Assembly: GCF_001462455.1 (NCBI RefSeq)
Contig: NZ_LNTD01000129.1
Location: 1 to 63,927 of the forward strand
DNA: 63,927 nt
Source of the DNA: Cellulomonas sp. B6
Lineage (GTDB): Bacteria > Actinomycetota > Actinomycetes > Actinomycetales > Cellulomonadaceae
Direction of reading: 5' to 3'
Positions 47,698-57,352 of this stretch are shown here, piece after piece. Position 1 is the stretch's first letter. Every line of letters begins with the position of its first letter. Both the position numbers and the translations under genes were made by a program. Below the pieces are notes generated by a model. The model saw nothing but the letters and a program-made list of their open reading frames with translations. It was not told the origin of the DNA and ran no database searches.

Positions 47698-48333
47698 GTG
47701 AGCAGCCGTGAGCAGCTGGGCGGTCCGTACCACGAGCGCACGACCTCCCAGCTCGTCACCGGCGCCCTGACGGGTGACGAGGCGTCGTGGTCGGAGATCG
47801 TGCGCCGCCACACCGGCCTCGTGCTCGCGCGCGTCCGGCAGTTCCGGCTCACGCCGCAGCAGGCGGAGGACGTCGCGCAGACCGTGTGGCTCAACCTGCT
47901 CGAGCACCTGGGCTCGCTGCGCGAGCCCGAGGCCCTGCCCGGGTGGATCGCGACGGCCACGCGTCACGAGTGCATCCGCACCGCGAACCAGGCACGGCGC
48001 TCGGTGCCCGTCGACCCGGCGACCGGCCGCCTCGACGTGCCCGCCGACGCCGACGTCGACGGCGAGCTGCTGCGCGACGAGCGGCGCGCGGCGCTGCGGG
48101 CCGCCCTCGACGAGCTGCCCGCCCACCAGCGTGACCTGCTGCTCCTGCTGTCCACCGACCCGGCGCCGAGCTACCAGGAGATCTCGGCACGGCTCGGCGT
48201 CCCGGTCGGGTCGATCGGCCCGACGCGTCAGCGCGCGCTCGCGCGCCTGCGTCGGACCGACGCGATCCGCCGCTACCTCGCGGTCGGAGCCGCGCTGCAC
48301 GAAGGAGGCCACGATGCCCTGGCGCTCGGATGA
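47698..48333 (+). CDS. ECF-type RNA polymerase sigma factor
   Basis: 211 residues. Region 2 (about 20-95): EDVAQTVWLNLLEHLGSLRE and LPGWIATATRHECIR, the latter like region 2.4. Region 4 (about 135-195): LDELPAHQRDLLLLL and SYQEISARLGVPVGSIGPTR. Region 3 is absent, as in group 4 sigma factors. GTG 47698 follows AGGGAGG. It lies 275 bases after the subtilisin gene; that gap has no convincing gene and only a weak CATGAT box (47653-47658). The next gene starts inside its 3' end. Confidence 0.9.
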   Translation: MSSREQLGGPYHERTTSQLVTGALTGDEASWSEIVRRHTGLVLARVRQFRLTPQQAEDVAQTVWLNLLEHLGSLREPEALPGWIATATRHECIRTANQARRSVPVDPATGRLDVPADADVDGELLRDERRAALRAALDELPAHQRDLLLLLSTDPAPSYQEISARLGVPVGSIGPTRQRALARLRRTDAIRRYLAVGAALHEGGHDALALG

Positions 48334-48832
48334 CGTGAGGCCCCCGGGGTCGGCGCGGCGCTGGCACGACGACGACGTCCTCGCGGACGAGCTCGCTCAG
48401 GCGCTCGCGGAGGACGACGTCCGCCGTCGGGTCGAGCACGCGGGCGCCACGGCGCTGCGCGCGCACCGCGGCATGCTCGCGCTGCGCGAGGAGCTCGACA
48501 CCGAGCTGCTGCTGCTCACCCTCGTGCACGACTCCCGCACGTCCGCGCGCACGGCGGGCGTCCGGGACCGCAGCGGTCAGCCCTCACGGACGCTCGTGTT
48601 CGAGGGCGACGGCGTGGCCGTCGAGGTCGAGGTCGGCGAGGCGGGGGTCGAGGGACAGCTGATCCCCGCACGGCAGGGGCGGGTCGTCCTGCGCACGCCG
48701 GACGGTGACGTCGGCGCGGTCACGACCGACGAGGTCGGCTACTTCCGGCTCGACGCGCCACCGACCGGCCCCGTCCGTCTGGTCTGCGAGAGCGCGGACG
48801 GCGTGTGCGTCACCGAGTGGCTGCCGTGGTGA
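48314..48832 (+). CDS. Hypothetical protein, helical N-terminus and beta-rich C-domain; candidate sigma partner
   Basis: 172 residues, not assigned with certainty. Residues 1-80 look helical and charged (WHDDDVLADELAQALAED). Residues 95-172 look like a small beta-sandwich of the carboxypeptidase-regulatory/transthyretin type (VVLRTPDGDVGAVTTDEVGY then FRLDAPPTGPVRLVC), ending VTEWLPW. No signal or membrane helix. It overlaps the sigma gene by 20 bases with a GAAGGAGG site inside that gene, so the two are made together; a role as anti-sigma or sensor partner is inference. Confidence 0.75.
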   Translation: MPWRSDDVRPPGSARRWHDDDVLADELAQALAEDDVRRRVEHAGATALRAHRGMLALREELDTELLLLTLVHDSRTSARTAGVRDRSGQPSRTLVFEGDGVAVEVEVGEAGVEGQLIPARQGRVVLRTPDGDVGAVTTDEVGYFRLDAPPTGPVRLVCESADGVCVTEWLPW

Positions 48833-48950
48833 CGCGGACGTCGTGAGGCCCGTCGGGGTGCTCCGTACCCGCGCGGTGCGGTCCGCAGGGGGGACCGCAC
48901 CGCACGCCGACCCGGGGCATCCGCCCCTCCCGGACCACGGCCCGGGACGC

Positions 48951-48989
48951 ACGACGGCCCGGCACCCTCGTGGGGTGCCGGGCCGTCGT
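48951..48989. terminator. Bidirectional terminator between the island and rplA
   Basis: Perfect 17-bp stem (48951-48967 with 48973-48989), 5-base loop, between convergent stops at 48832 (+) and 49007 (-). Confidence 0.75.
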
Positions 48990-49006
48990 CGCAGGGGGGG
49001 CAGCCG

Positions 49007-49723
49007 TCAGGCGGCGTCCTCCTCCGTGAGGTTGCGCGTCTTGCTCTGGTCCAGCGCGATGCCGGGGCCGTTCGTCGTCGAGATGGTCGCCTTGCTGATG
49101 TAGCGACCCTTCGACGACGCGGGCTTCAGACGCAGGATCTCCTCGAGCGCCGCGGCGTAGTTCTCCACCAGCTGGACGTCGGAGAACGACGTCTTGCCGA
49201 TGATGAAGTGCAGGTTCGCGTGACGGTCCACGCGGAACTCGATCTTGCCGCCCTTGATGTCGGCGACGGCCTTGGCGACGTCCATCGTCACGGTGCCGGT
49301 CTTCGGGTTCGGCATGAGACCACGCGGGCCCAGGACCTTGCCGAGTCGACCGACCTTGCCCATGAGGTCCGGCGTCGCGACCGCGGCGTCGAAGTCCGTC
49401 CAGCCGTCGGCGACCTTCGCGATGAGCTCGTCGCCGCCGACCTCGTCGGCGCCGGCGGCGCGGGCCTGCTCGGCACGCTCGCCGTTGGCGAACACGATGA
49501 CGCGCGCGGTCTTGCCGGTGCCGTGCGGCAGGTTGACCGTGCCGCGGACCATCTGGTCGGCCTTGCGGGGGTCGACGCCGAGGCGGAACGCGACCTCGAC
49601 GGTCGCGTCGTACTTCGTGGTCGACGTCTCCTGGGCGAGGCGCACGGCCTCGAGCGGCGAGTAGATCCGGCCGGCCTCGATCTTCTCGACGGCGGCGCGG
49701 TACGCCTTGCTGTGCTTGGGCAT
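49007..49723 (-). CDS. rplA: 50S ribosomal protein L1
   Basis: 238 residues, [19 protein letters not shown] to the acidic LTEEDAA end. L1-stalk protein; often represses rplKA by binding the mRNA. Conserved [17 protein letters not shown]. Confidence 0.97.
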   Translation of the reverse strand: MPKHSKAYRAAVEKIEAGRIYSPLEAVRLAQETSTTKYDATVEVAFRLGVDPRKADQMVRGTVNLPHGTGKTARVIVFANGERAEQARAAGADEVGGDELIAKVADGWTDFDAAVATPDLMGKVGRLGKVLGPRGLMPNPKTGTVTMDVAKAVADIKGGKIEFRVDRHANLHFIIGKTSFSDVQLVENYAAALEEILRLKPASSKGRYISKATISTTNGPGIALDQSKTRNLTEEDAA

Positions 49724-49792
49724 CTGCCTGTCTCCTTCTCAGCAGTCGTGGTCGAACGGGCCGCACACGGGCCCTGCCACAGGGGTGGTGCT

Positions 49793-49817
49793 GGGCGGCA
49801 CCCGGCGGGTGCCGCCC
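49793..49817 (-). other. Intercistronic hairpin between rplK and rplA
   Basis: Perfect 11-bp stem (49793-49803 with 49807-49817) with a 3-base loop, 9 bases after the rplK stop. Partial terminator or mRNA-stability element. Confidence 0.6.
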
Positions 49818-49826
49818 CTCGGGGTC

Positions 49827-50258
49827 TCAGTCCTGGACCGTGATCCCCATGGAACGCGCGGTGCCGGCGATGATCTTCTCGGCGGCGGCCAGGTCGTTCG
49901 CGTTGAGGTCCTCGAGCTTGGTCGACGCGATGTCACGGACCTGCTCGCGGGTGAGGCTCGCGACCTTGGTGGTGTGCGGCGTGGGCGAGCCCTTGGCGAC
50001 GCCCGCAGCCTTCTTGATGAGCTCGGCGGCCGGCGGCGTCTTCGTGATGAAGGTGAACGAGCGGTCCTCGTACACCGTGATCTCGACGGGGATGACGTTG
50101 CCGCGCTGCGACTCGGTCGCCGCGTTGTACGCCTTGCAGAACTCCATGATGTTGACGCCGTGCTGACCGAGCGCGGGGCCGATCGGCGGCGCGGGGGTGG
50201 CCGCACCGGCGTTGATCTGGAGCTTGATGAGGCCGGTGACCTTCTTCTTCGGGGGCAT
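49827..50258 (-). CDS. rplK: 50S ribosomal protein L11
   Basis: 143 residues, [20 protein letters not shown]; the thiostrepton-region protein. Conserved [19 protein letters not shown]. Followed by a stem-loop, then rplA. Confidence 0.97.
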   Translation of the reverse strand: MPPKKKVTGLIKLQINAGAATPAPPIGPALGQHGVNIMEFCKAYNAATESQRGNVIPVEITVYEDRSFTFITKTPPAAELIKKAAGVAKGSPTPHTTKVASLTREQVRDIASTKLEDLNANDLAAAEKIIAGTARSMGITVQD

Positions 50259-50341
50259 GATGCCTCCCTCTCTTCCTCGTGGGCCGACGCCGTGGGCGAT
50301 GACCCGGTTGCAGGGCCCCGCGGCGCGGGGCGGTCAGCAGG

Positions 50342-51175
50342 TCAGATCTTCGAGACCTGGCTGAAGGACAGCTCGACCGGGGTCTCCCGGCCGAAGAGCG
50401 AGACGAGGACCTTGAGCTTCTGGCTCTCGGCGTTGATCTCGGAGATCGTCGCGGGCAGCGTGTCGAACGGGCCGCCGTCGGTGACGGTGACGGACTCGCC
50501 GACCGTGAAGTCGACCTCGATGGGCTTGGCGGCCGCCTTGGTGGCGGTCTGCGCCGGCGTCTTCGCCTCGATCACGGGCGCGAGCATCGAGAAGACCTCG
50601 TCGAGCGTGAGCGGCACCGGCTGGTGCGTGTGGCCGACGAAGCCGGTGACGCCGGGCGTGTGGCGCACCGCGCCCCACGACTCGTCGGTGAGGTCCATGC
50701 GCACGAGGACGTAGCCGGGGATCCGCACGCGCTTGACGACCTTGCGCTGCGCGTTCTTGATCTCGACGACCTCTTCCATCGGCACCTCGACCTGGAAGAT
50801 GTAGTCCTCCATGTTGAGGCTCTGCGTGCGCGACTCGAGGTTCGTCTTCACGCGGTTCTCGTAGCCCGCGTACGAGTGGATGACGTACCAGTCGCCGGGC
50901 TGACGGCGCAGCGCGGTCTTGAACGCCTCGACCGGGTCCTCGTCCTCGTCGTCCTCGTCGTCGTCCGACTCGTCGGGCTCGGCGTCGGACTCCTGGACGT
51001 CGGACCCGTCGGCGTCGACCTCGTCGTCGCCGGTCACGTCGTCGAGCTCGGTCGCCTCGACGTCCGTGCCGTCGACCTCGTCACCCGCGGTCGCCTCGAC
51101 CGACTCGACCGACGCGATGGCGTCCGCGAGCTCGTCCTCGGCGCCCGGCGTGGGCTCCTGCGACTCCTGCGACAC
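50342..51175 (-). CDS. nusG: Transcription termination/antitermination factor NusG
   Basis: 277 residues from GTG 51175 ([16 protein letters not shown]); a TTG two codons upstream (51181) is an alternative. Residues 1-80 are an extremely acidic extension, with runs such as [13 protein letters not shown]. The NGN domain starts near 90 ([20 protein letters not shown]) and the KOW domain near 220 ([16 protein letters not shown]). Couples RNA polymerase to Rho and ribosomes. 83 bases before rplK, with a 7-bp hairpin (50315-50331) in the gap. Confidence 0.96.
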   Translation of the reverse strand: MSQESQEPTPGAEDELADAIASVESVEATAGDEVDGTDVEATELDDVTGDDEVDADGSDVQESDAEPDESDDDEDDEDEDPVEAFKTALRRQPGDWYVIHSYAGYENRVKTNLESRTQSLNMEDYIFQVEVPMEEVVEIKNAQRKVVKRVRIPGYVLVRMDLTDESWGAVRHTPGVTGFVGHTHQPVPLTLDEVFSMLAPVIEAKTPAQTATKAAAKPIEVDFTVGESVTVTDGGPFDTLPATISEINAESQKLKVLVSLFGRETPVELSFSQVSKI

Positions 51176-51272
51176 GTGCAACCTGCTTTCTCCGATGGTC
51201 GGCCCGCGGGCCGGCGGTGCGCGGCCCGGGGCCGCGCGGGTGGGGTGGGTGCCGGCCCGTGGCCGGCGCGCG

Positions 51273-51554
51273 TCACCCGAAGACGAGGAACGTCAGCTGG
51301 CCGAGGCCCAGGTCGACGACCGTCACGAAGGCCATGACGACCGCGACGAAGACGAGCACGACGCTCGTGTAGGTCACGAGCTCCTGACGCGTGGGCCGGA
51401 CGACCTTCTTGAGCTCGGCCACGACCTGGCGCACGAAGAGCGCGATGCGCGCGAACAGCCCGCGCTTCTCCTCGCCACGACGCGGTGCGTGCTCGCCCTT
51501 GCGGGCGGCCGAGCCCTCGGCGTCGGACGCCGCTGCGGCTGCGGTATCGCTCAC
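51273..51554 (-). CDS. secE: Preprotein translocase subunit SecE
   Basis: 93 residues from GTG 51554 ([14 protein letters not shown]). Cytoplasmic basic region with [20 protein letters not shown], then one membrane helix, the single-span SecE of actinobacteria. Partner of SecY at 16079. It is 174 bases after tRNA-Trp; that gap has GC hairpins but no clear promoter. Confidence 0.95.
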   Translation of the reverse strand: MSDTAAAAASDAEGSAARKGEHAPRRGEEKRGLFARIALFVRQVVAELKKVVRPTRQELVTYTSVVLVFVAVVMAFVTVVDLGLGQLTFLVFG

Positions 51555-51728
51555 GTCTGGCCCCTGTCTCGTGACTCGTCGTGCGACTCCCGGGTGGGCG
51601 CCGCGGGTCGAGGACGTGCCGACAGGCCGACGCGTCGCGCCGGACCGTCCGGCGGTCCTGCTCACGGCGGGCGACCCCGACCCGACCGACCCGCGGGGGG
51701 TGGTCGGGCCGCGGCCGCTCCGCGTGCG

Positions 51729-51801
51729 CAGGGCAGACAGGACTCGAACCTGCAACCTGCGGTTTTGGAGACCGCTGCGCTACCAATTGCGCCACTGCCC
51801 T
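51729..51801 (-). tRNA. tRNA-Trp (anticodon CCA)
   Basis: 73-base cloverleaf on the minus strand. The 7-bp acceptor stem AGGGCAG/CTGCCCT is perfect, with G73 discriminator as expected for Trp. The anticodon loop CTCCAAA reads CCA, and the T arm has GGTTCGAGTCC. The 3' CCA is not encoded. It sits upstream of secE-nusG, a common actinobacterial arrangement. Confidence 0.97.
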
Positions 51802-51885
51802 ACGACGGCCTGGTTCGTCACGGGTCCGCCCGACCCTCGCGCGAGGGCGTGCTTCATCATGACGGACGTCAACCGCCGGGGGATC

Positions 51886-51914
51886 ACTGTACGCGACCCG
51901 CGGCGCGTGGTCGA
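51886..51914 (-). promoter_or_regulatory. Candidate promoter for tRNA-Trp-secE-nusG
   Basis: Minus-strand TCGACC (51914-51909) and TACAGT (51891-51886), spaced 17, about 85 bases before the tRNA 5' end. The rest of 51802-52052 shows nothing else. Confidence 0.4.
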
Positions 51915-52052
51915 ACACGTCGGCCCCCGAGGTCCGGGCGGGGTCCGCGCGGACGTCCGGGCAGGGTCCGCACGCGACCGGGGGGACGGCCGCCGGGACC
52001 TCGCGTACCACGTCGTGACACCCCGGGCGCACGCGAGGGCGGCTCTGCTTGG

Positions 52053-53294
52053 ATGGACCTCGTGAGCGAGCACAGCGCACCGACCTCGTCCCCCCGCGCG
52101 CGGGTCTCCACCCGCGTCGCCGCCATCGCGGAGTCCGCGACGCTCGCGGTCGACGCCAAGGCGAAGGCCCTCAAGGCCGCCGGCAGGCCCGTGATCGGGT
52201 TCGGCGCCGGCGAGCCCGACTTCCCGACACCCGACTACATCGTCGAGGCCGCGGTGCGCGCCGCGCAGGACCCCGCGAACCACCGCTACTCCCCCGCCGC
52301 CGGCCTGCCGGTGCTGCGCGAGGCCATCGCGGCCAAGACGCTGCGTGACTCCGGGTACGAGGTGCGCCCGTCCGACGTGCTCGTGACCAACGGCGGCAAG
52401 CAGGCCGTCTACCAGGCGTTCGCGGCGATCCTCGACCCGGGCGACGAGGTGCTGCTGCCCGCGCCCTACTGGACGACCTACCCCGAGGCGATCCGCCTCA
52501 CCGGCGCGTCCCCGGTCGAGGTGTTCGCCGGCGTCGACCAGGGCTACCTCGTCACCGTCGAGCAGCTCGAGGCCGCTCGCACGCCGCACACCAAGGCGCT
52601 GCTGTTCAACTCGCCGTCCAACCCGACGGGCGCCGTGTACTCGCCCGAGCAGACGGCCGAGATCGGGCGCTGGGCGCTCGAGCACGGCATCTGGGTGATC
52701 ACCGACGAGATCTACGAGCACCTCACGTACGACCACGCCGTGTTCACGCCCGTCGTGCGCGTGGTCCCCGAGCTCGCGGACACCACGATCGTCCTCAACG
52801 GCGTCGCCAAGACGTACGCGATGACGGGCTGGCGCGTGGGCTGGATGATCGGGCCGTCGGACGTCGTCAAGGCCGCGACCAACCTGCAGTCGCACCTGAC
52901 GTCGAACGTCGCGAACGTGTCGCAGCGCGCGGCCGTCGCCGCGCTCACGGGAGACCTGTCGGCCGTCGAGACGATGCGCGCGGCGTTCGACCGCCGCCGC
53001 CGCACCATGGTCGAGATGCTCGAGGCGATCGACGGCGTGCGCTGCCCCGCACCGCAGGGTGCGTTCTACGCGTACCCGTCGGTCGAGGGCGTGCTGGGCC
53101 GCACGATCCGCGGCGTCACGCCGACGACGTCGGCCGAGCTGGCCGCGCTCATCCTCGACGAGGCCGAGGTCGCGGTGGTCCCGGGCGAGGCGTTCGGCCC
53201 GAGCGGGTACCTGCGACTGTCGTACGCGCTGGGCGACGACGACCTGGTCGAGGGCGTGCGCCGCATCCAGGCCCTGCTGGGCGAGGCCGTCTGA
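52053..53294 (+). CDS. Class I/II aminotransferase (aspartate aminotransferase type)
   Basis: 413 residues, PLP-dependent. The N-terminal [20 protein letters not shown], the substrate loop [20 protein letters not shown] and the PLP lysine in [14 protein letters not shown] match the AspC-like subgroup. ATG 52053 is used; GTG 52062 is an in-frame alternative and neither has a good ribosome site. Stand-alone between tRNA-Trp and the ABC transporter. Precise substrate not determinable. Confidence 0.92.
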   Translation: MDLVSEHSAPTSSPRARVSTRVAAIAESATLAVDAKAKALKAAGRPVIGFGAGEPDFPTPDYIVEAAVRAAQDPANHRYSPAAGLPVLREAIAAKTLRDSGYEVRPSDVLVTNGGKQAVYQAFAAILDPGDEVLLPAPYWTTYPEAIRLTGASPVEVFAGVDQGYLVTVEQLEAARTPHTKALLFNSPSNPTGAVYSPEQTAEIGRWALEHGIWVITDEIYEHLTYDHAVFTPVVRVVPELADTTIVLNGVAKTYAMTGWRVGWMIGPSDVVKAATNLQSHLTSNVANVSQRAAVAALTGDLSAVETMRAAFDRRRRTMVEMLEAIDGVRCPAPQGAFYAYPSVEGVLGRTIRGVTPTTSAELAALILDEAEVAVVPGEAFGPSGYLRLSYALGDDDLVEGVRRIQALLGEAV

Positions 53295-53321
53295 CGTCGG
53301 TCGCCGCGCCGCGCTGAGCCG

Positions 53322-53347
53322 GGGGGTCCACCGATCGGTGGACCCCC
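53322..53347 (+). terminator. Terminator of the aminotransferase gene
   Basis: A 26-bp perfect palindrome (53322-53334 with 53335-53347) that folds as a hairpin with a short GATC-centred loop, 28 bases after the stop. Confidence 0.6.
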
Positions 53348-53401
53348 GGCCCCGTCTCCCGGTCGTCCCGCGCGGGCCGACCCGGCGGCCACGCTGGGCG
53401 C

Positions 53402-54297
<896 letters not shown>

Positions 54298-54301
<4 letters not shown>

Positions 54302-55212
54302 GCGCGACGACACCTCCCACGACACCCGCGACGACACCCCGGACGCCTCCGCCGGCGGGCGCCGCGGCCCACGCGACGACGCGCCGTGCGGCGCCCCCCG
54401 CACGGCTGCCCGGCACGACGCGGCTCGCGTGGTCGCGCACCGCGTTCGAGGTGCTGACCTTCTTCCGCGAGCGCGACGCCGTGGTGTTCGTGTTCGCCTA
54501 CCCGATCCTCATGCTCGCGATCTTCGCGACGGTCTTCGGCACCGACGACGAGGTCGTCGCCGGGTCGGGCGTGCACTTCCCGCAGTACTTCCTGCCCGGG
54601 ATGGTCGCGACGGGCGTCATGCTCTCGAGCTTCCAGAACCTCGCGATCTCGATCGCGGGCGAGCGCGACGACGGCACGCTCAAGCGCTTGCGCTCGACAC
54701 CGCTGCCGCCGGCTGCGTACTTCCTCGGCAAGACCGGGCAGGTGCTCGTGACCGCCGGCGTGCAGACCGCGCTGCTGCTCGCGGTCGCGGCGCTCGTGTT
54801 CGACGTGCCGCTGCCCGACGACGCGGCACGCTGGGGCACGTTCGCGTGGGTGTTCGTGCTCGGCACCGCCGCCGGTGCGGTCTGCGGGGTCGCGTACTCG
54901 TCGGTCCCCCGCACCGGGCGTTCCGCGAGCCCCGTCGTCATCCCCGTGGTGCTGGTCCTGCAGTTCGTGTCGGGCGTGTTCTTCCGGTTCGACCAGCTGC
55001 CGACCTGGATGCAGCAGGTGGCCTCGGTGTTCCCGCTCAAGTGGATGGCCCAGGGCATGCGCTCGGTGTTCCTGCCCGACGCCGCGGTCGTGGTCGAGCC
55101 GGCGGGGACCTGGCAGCACGGCGCGACCGCCGCTGTGCTCGCGGCGTGGCTCGTGGTCGGGCTCGTGGTGGGCGTGCGCACGTTCCGCTGGCGGCGCCGT
55201 GACGACGGCTGA
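54298..55212 (+). CDS. ABC-2 type transporter permease
   Basis: 304 residues, GTG start. A 45-residue Thr/Pro/Ala-rich N-terminus, then six predicted membrane helices, with the ABC-2 signature region ERDDGTLKRLRSTPLPPAAY and FPLKWMAQGMRSVFLPD. Partner of the ATPase upstream. The adjacent DesK/NarL pair suggests envelope-stress or drug-induced control, as in Lia/Des-type modules (inference). Confidence 0.92.
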
Positions 55213-55284
55213 CGACGCGTGCCGCCGCGGGACCCGCCGGGTCCTGCGGCGGCGGGCTGCCGCGCGTGTGGGAGAGTCCCGGTC

Positions 55285-56598
55285 ATGAGCACGTCCGCGG
55301 CACCGGCGCACGAGCCCGTCGGCCGGCACGAGTTCTGGCGGCGCACGTTGCGCATGTGGGACCTGGGCTTCGGCGTCATGGTCGTGCTGTCGGCCGCGGC
55401 GATCGGCCTGGACACGATGCCGGCGCCGCGCAAGGTCGTCGCCGTCGCGCTGCTCGGCGTCCTGGCGGTCGCGTACGCGGCGCTCGGCCACACCGGCGCC
55501 GTGCGCGGCGACGCCCGCCGCGCGGACGCCTACCTCGCGGTGCTCACGGCGGTCGGCACGGCGCAGGTCGTGCTGGGCGGGATCGGGACGGTGCTGCTGT
55601 TCCTGGCGTACTCGCAGATCTGGTTCTTCGCGCGCACGCGGCCCACCGGCATCGCGTGGTGCACCGCGCTGACGTTCGGAGTCGCGGCGGCCTCGGCCTG
55701 GCGCACGGGCGCCGACGCCGGGGTGGCCGCGCAGATCGCCGGGCAGTTCGGCATCGCGCTGCTGTTCGCGGTCACGCTCGGGCTGTGGATCACGCACGTG
55801 GCCGAGCAGAGCGAGGAGCGCGCCTACCTGCTCGACGAGCTGCGGGAGACGCAGGACGCGCTGGCGGCCTCGCACCACGCCGCGGGCGTCGTCGCCGAGC
55901 GCGAGCGGCTCGCCGCCGAGATCCACGACACGCTCGCGCAGGGCTTCACGTCGGTCGTCATGCTCGCGCAGGCGGCGGCGGCCGAGCTCGAGCGCGGCCA
56001 CGCGGACCGCGCCGCCGACCGGCTCGCGCACATCGAGGACGTCGCGCGCGACAACCTCGCCGAGGCGCGCGCGCTGGTCGGGGCGTTCGCACCGCCGGGG
56101 CTGGGCGACGGCACCCTGGCCGACGCGCTCGGACGGCTCGCGCAGCGGTTCGGCGCCGAGACCGGCGTGCGGGTCGACGTGGTGGACGACGCCCCCGACG
56201 GCGTGCCCGGCCGGGAGGCGCAGGTCGTGCTGCTGCGGGCGGCCCAGGAGTCGCTCGCGAACGTGCGTCGGCACGCCGGCGCGTCGCACGTGACGCTGCG
56301 GCTGGTCCGCACGGGTGACGAGGTCGTGCTCGAGGTCGTCGACGACGGCCGCGGCCTGCCGCCGGACGCGACCGAGGGCGCCGGCGTGCGCGGCATGCGT
56401 GCCCGCGCCGACGCCGCGGGTGGTCGCCTCGAGGTCACGGGCACGCCCGGCGACGGCACACGCGTGCGCGTGCGCGTGCCCGTGGGTGGCGCACCCGACC
56501 CGGACGGCACGGGCGTCGTGCGCGGCCCGGGCGGTGCTGGGCACGGGGGCGACGCCGGACCCGCCACGGGTGCGCCACGCGGGACGGAGGAGCGGTGA
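55285..56598 (+). CDS. Sensor histidine kinase (HisKA_3, DesK/NarX type)
   Basis: 437 residues. Six predicted membrane helices (about 20-180) without a sizeable extracytoplasmic sensor; a coiled segment; HisKA_3 with phospho-acceptor His214 in AEIHDTLAQGF; an ATPase domain with ESLANVRRHAGA (N box) and DDGRGLP (G1). The C-terminal 35 residues are Gly-rich and unconserved. Overlaps the next gene by 4 bases. Membrane-embedded sensing of the exporter or of envelope damage is likely. Confidence 0.92.
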   Translation: MSTSAAPAHEPVGRHEFWRRTLRMWDLGFGVMVVLSAAAIGLDTMPAPRKVVAVALLGVLAVAYAALGHTGAVRGDARRADAYLAVLTAVGTAQVVLGGIGTVLLFLAYSQIWFFARTRPTGIAWCTALTFGVAAASAWRTGADAGVAAQIAGQFGIALLFAVTLGLWITHVAEQSEERAYLLDELRETQDALAASHHAAGVVAERERLAAEIHDTLAQGFTSVVMLAQAAAAELERGHADRAADRLAHIEDVARDNLAEARALVGAFAPPGLGDGTLADALGRLAQRFGAETGVRVDVVDDAPDGVPGREAQVVLLRAAQESLANVRRHAGASHVTLRLVRTGDEVVLEVVDDGRGLPPDATEGAGVRGMRARADAAGGRLEVTGTPGDGTRVRVRVPVGGAPDPDGTGVVRGPGGAGHGGDAGPATGAPRGTEER

Positions 56599-57224
56599 GC
56601 GTGCGGGTCGTGGTCGCCGACGACCACCCGGTGGTGCGCTCGGGGCTCGTCGCGCTGCTCGGGCTCGAGGCGGACCTGGAGGTGGTGGGCGAGGCCGACG
56701 ACGGCGCCCAGGCCGTGACGCTGGCGCGCGAGCTGCGGCCGGACCTCGTGCTGATGGACCTGCGCATGCCCGGCACCGACGGCGCCGAGGCGACCGCGCG
56801 GATCGTCGCCGAGCTGCCCGACGTCCGCGTGCTCGTGCTGACGACCTACGAGACCGACACCGACATCCTGCGGGCCGTCGAGGCGGGCGCGACGGGCTAC
56901 CTGCTCAAGGACACGCCGCGCGCGCAGCTCGTCGCGGGCGTCCGGGCGGCCGCGCGCGGCGAGTCCGCGCTGTCGCCGTCGGTCGCGCGCCGGCTCGTGC
57001 AGCAGGTCCGCGGCGACGGCGGGGAGCGCCTCACCCCCCGCGAGCGCGAGGTGCTCGCGGGCGTCGCGCGCGGCCTGTCGAACGCCGCGATCGGGCGCGA
57101 GCTGTTCATCGCCGAGGCGACGGTCAAGACGCACCTGCTGCGCGCGTTCGCCAAGCTCGGCGTGGACGACCGCACCCGCGCCGTCACGGTCGCGATCGAG
57201 CGCGGGATCCTGCCGGGCGCCTGA
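56595..57224 (+). CDS. NarL/LuxR-family response regulator
   Basis: 209 residues, GTG start overlapping the kinase stop. Receiver with phospho-acceptor Asp55 (VLMDLRMPG) and Lys in YLLKDTP; C-terminal LuxR helix-turn-helix LTPREREVLAGVARGLSNAA and AEATVKTHLLRAFAKLGV. Cognate of the kinase upstream. Confidence 0.95.
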   Translation: MSVRVVVADDHPVVRSGLVALLGLEADLEVVGEADDGAQAVTLARELRPDLVLMDLRMPGTDGAEATARIVAELPDVRVLVLTTYETDTDILRAVEAGATGYLLKDTPRAQLVAGVRAAARGESALSPSVARRLVQQVRGDGGERLTPREREVLAGVARGLSNAAIGRELFIAEATVKTHLLRAFAKLGVDDRTRAVTVAIERGILPGA

Positions 57225-57339
57225 CGACCGCGCCCGACGACCGGGCCGCTGCGCCACGTCGCGGCACGTCGTGGTCGCCCGCGTGTCCACGGCCGGGACG
57301 TCGCGGTGGACGTCCCTTCTGCGGCGGTTCGACCGCCCC

Positions 57340-57345
57340 CATACT
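57340..57345 (+). promoter_or_regulatory. Leaderless -10 box of the second kinase gene
   Basis: CATACT, 7 bases before the ATG at 57353 and the only A/T-rich spot in the gap. No Shine-Dalgarno. The -35 is unclear. Confidence 0.4.
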
Positions 57346-57352
57346 GAGCGCC

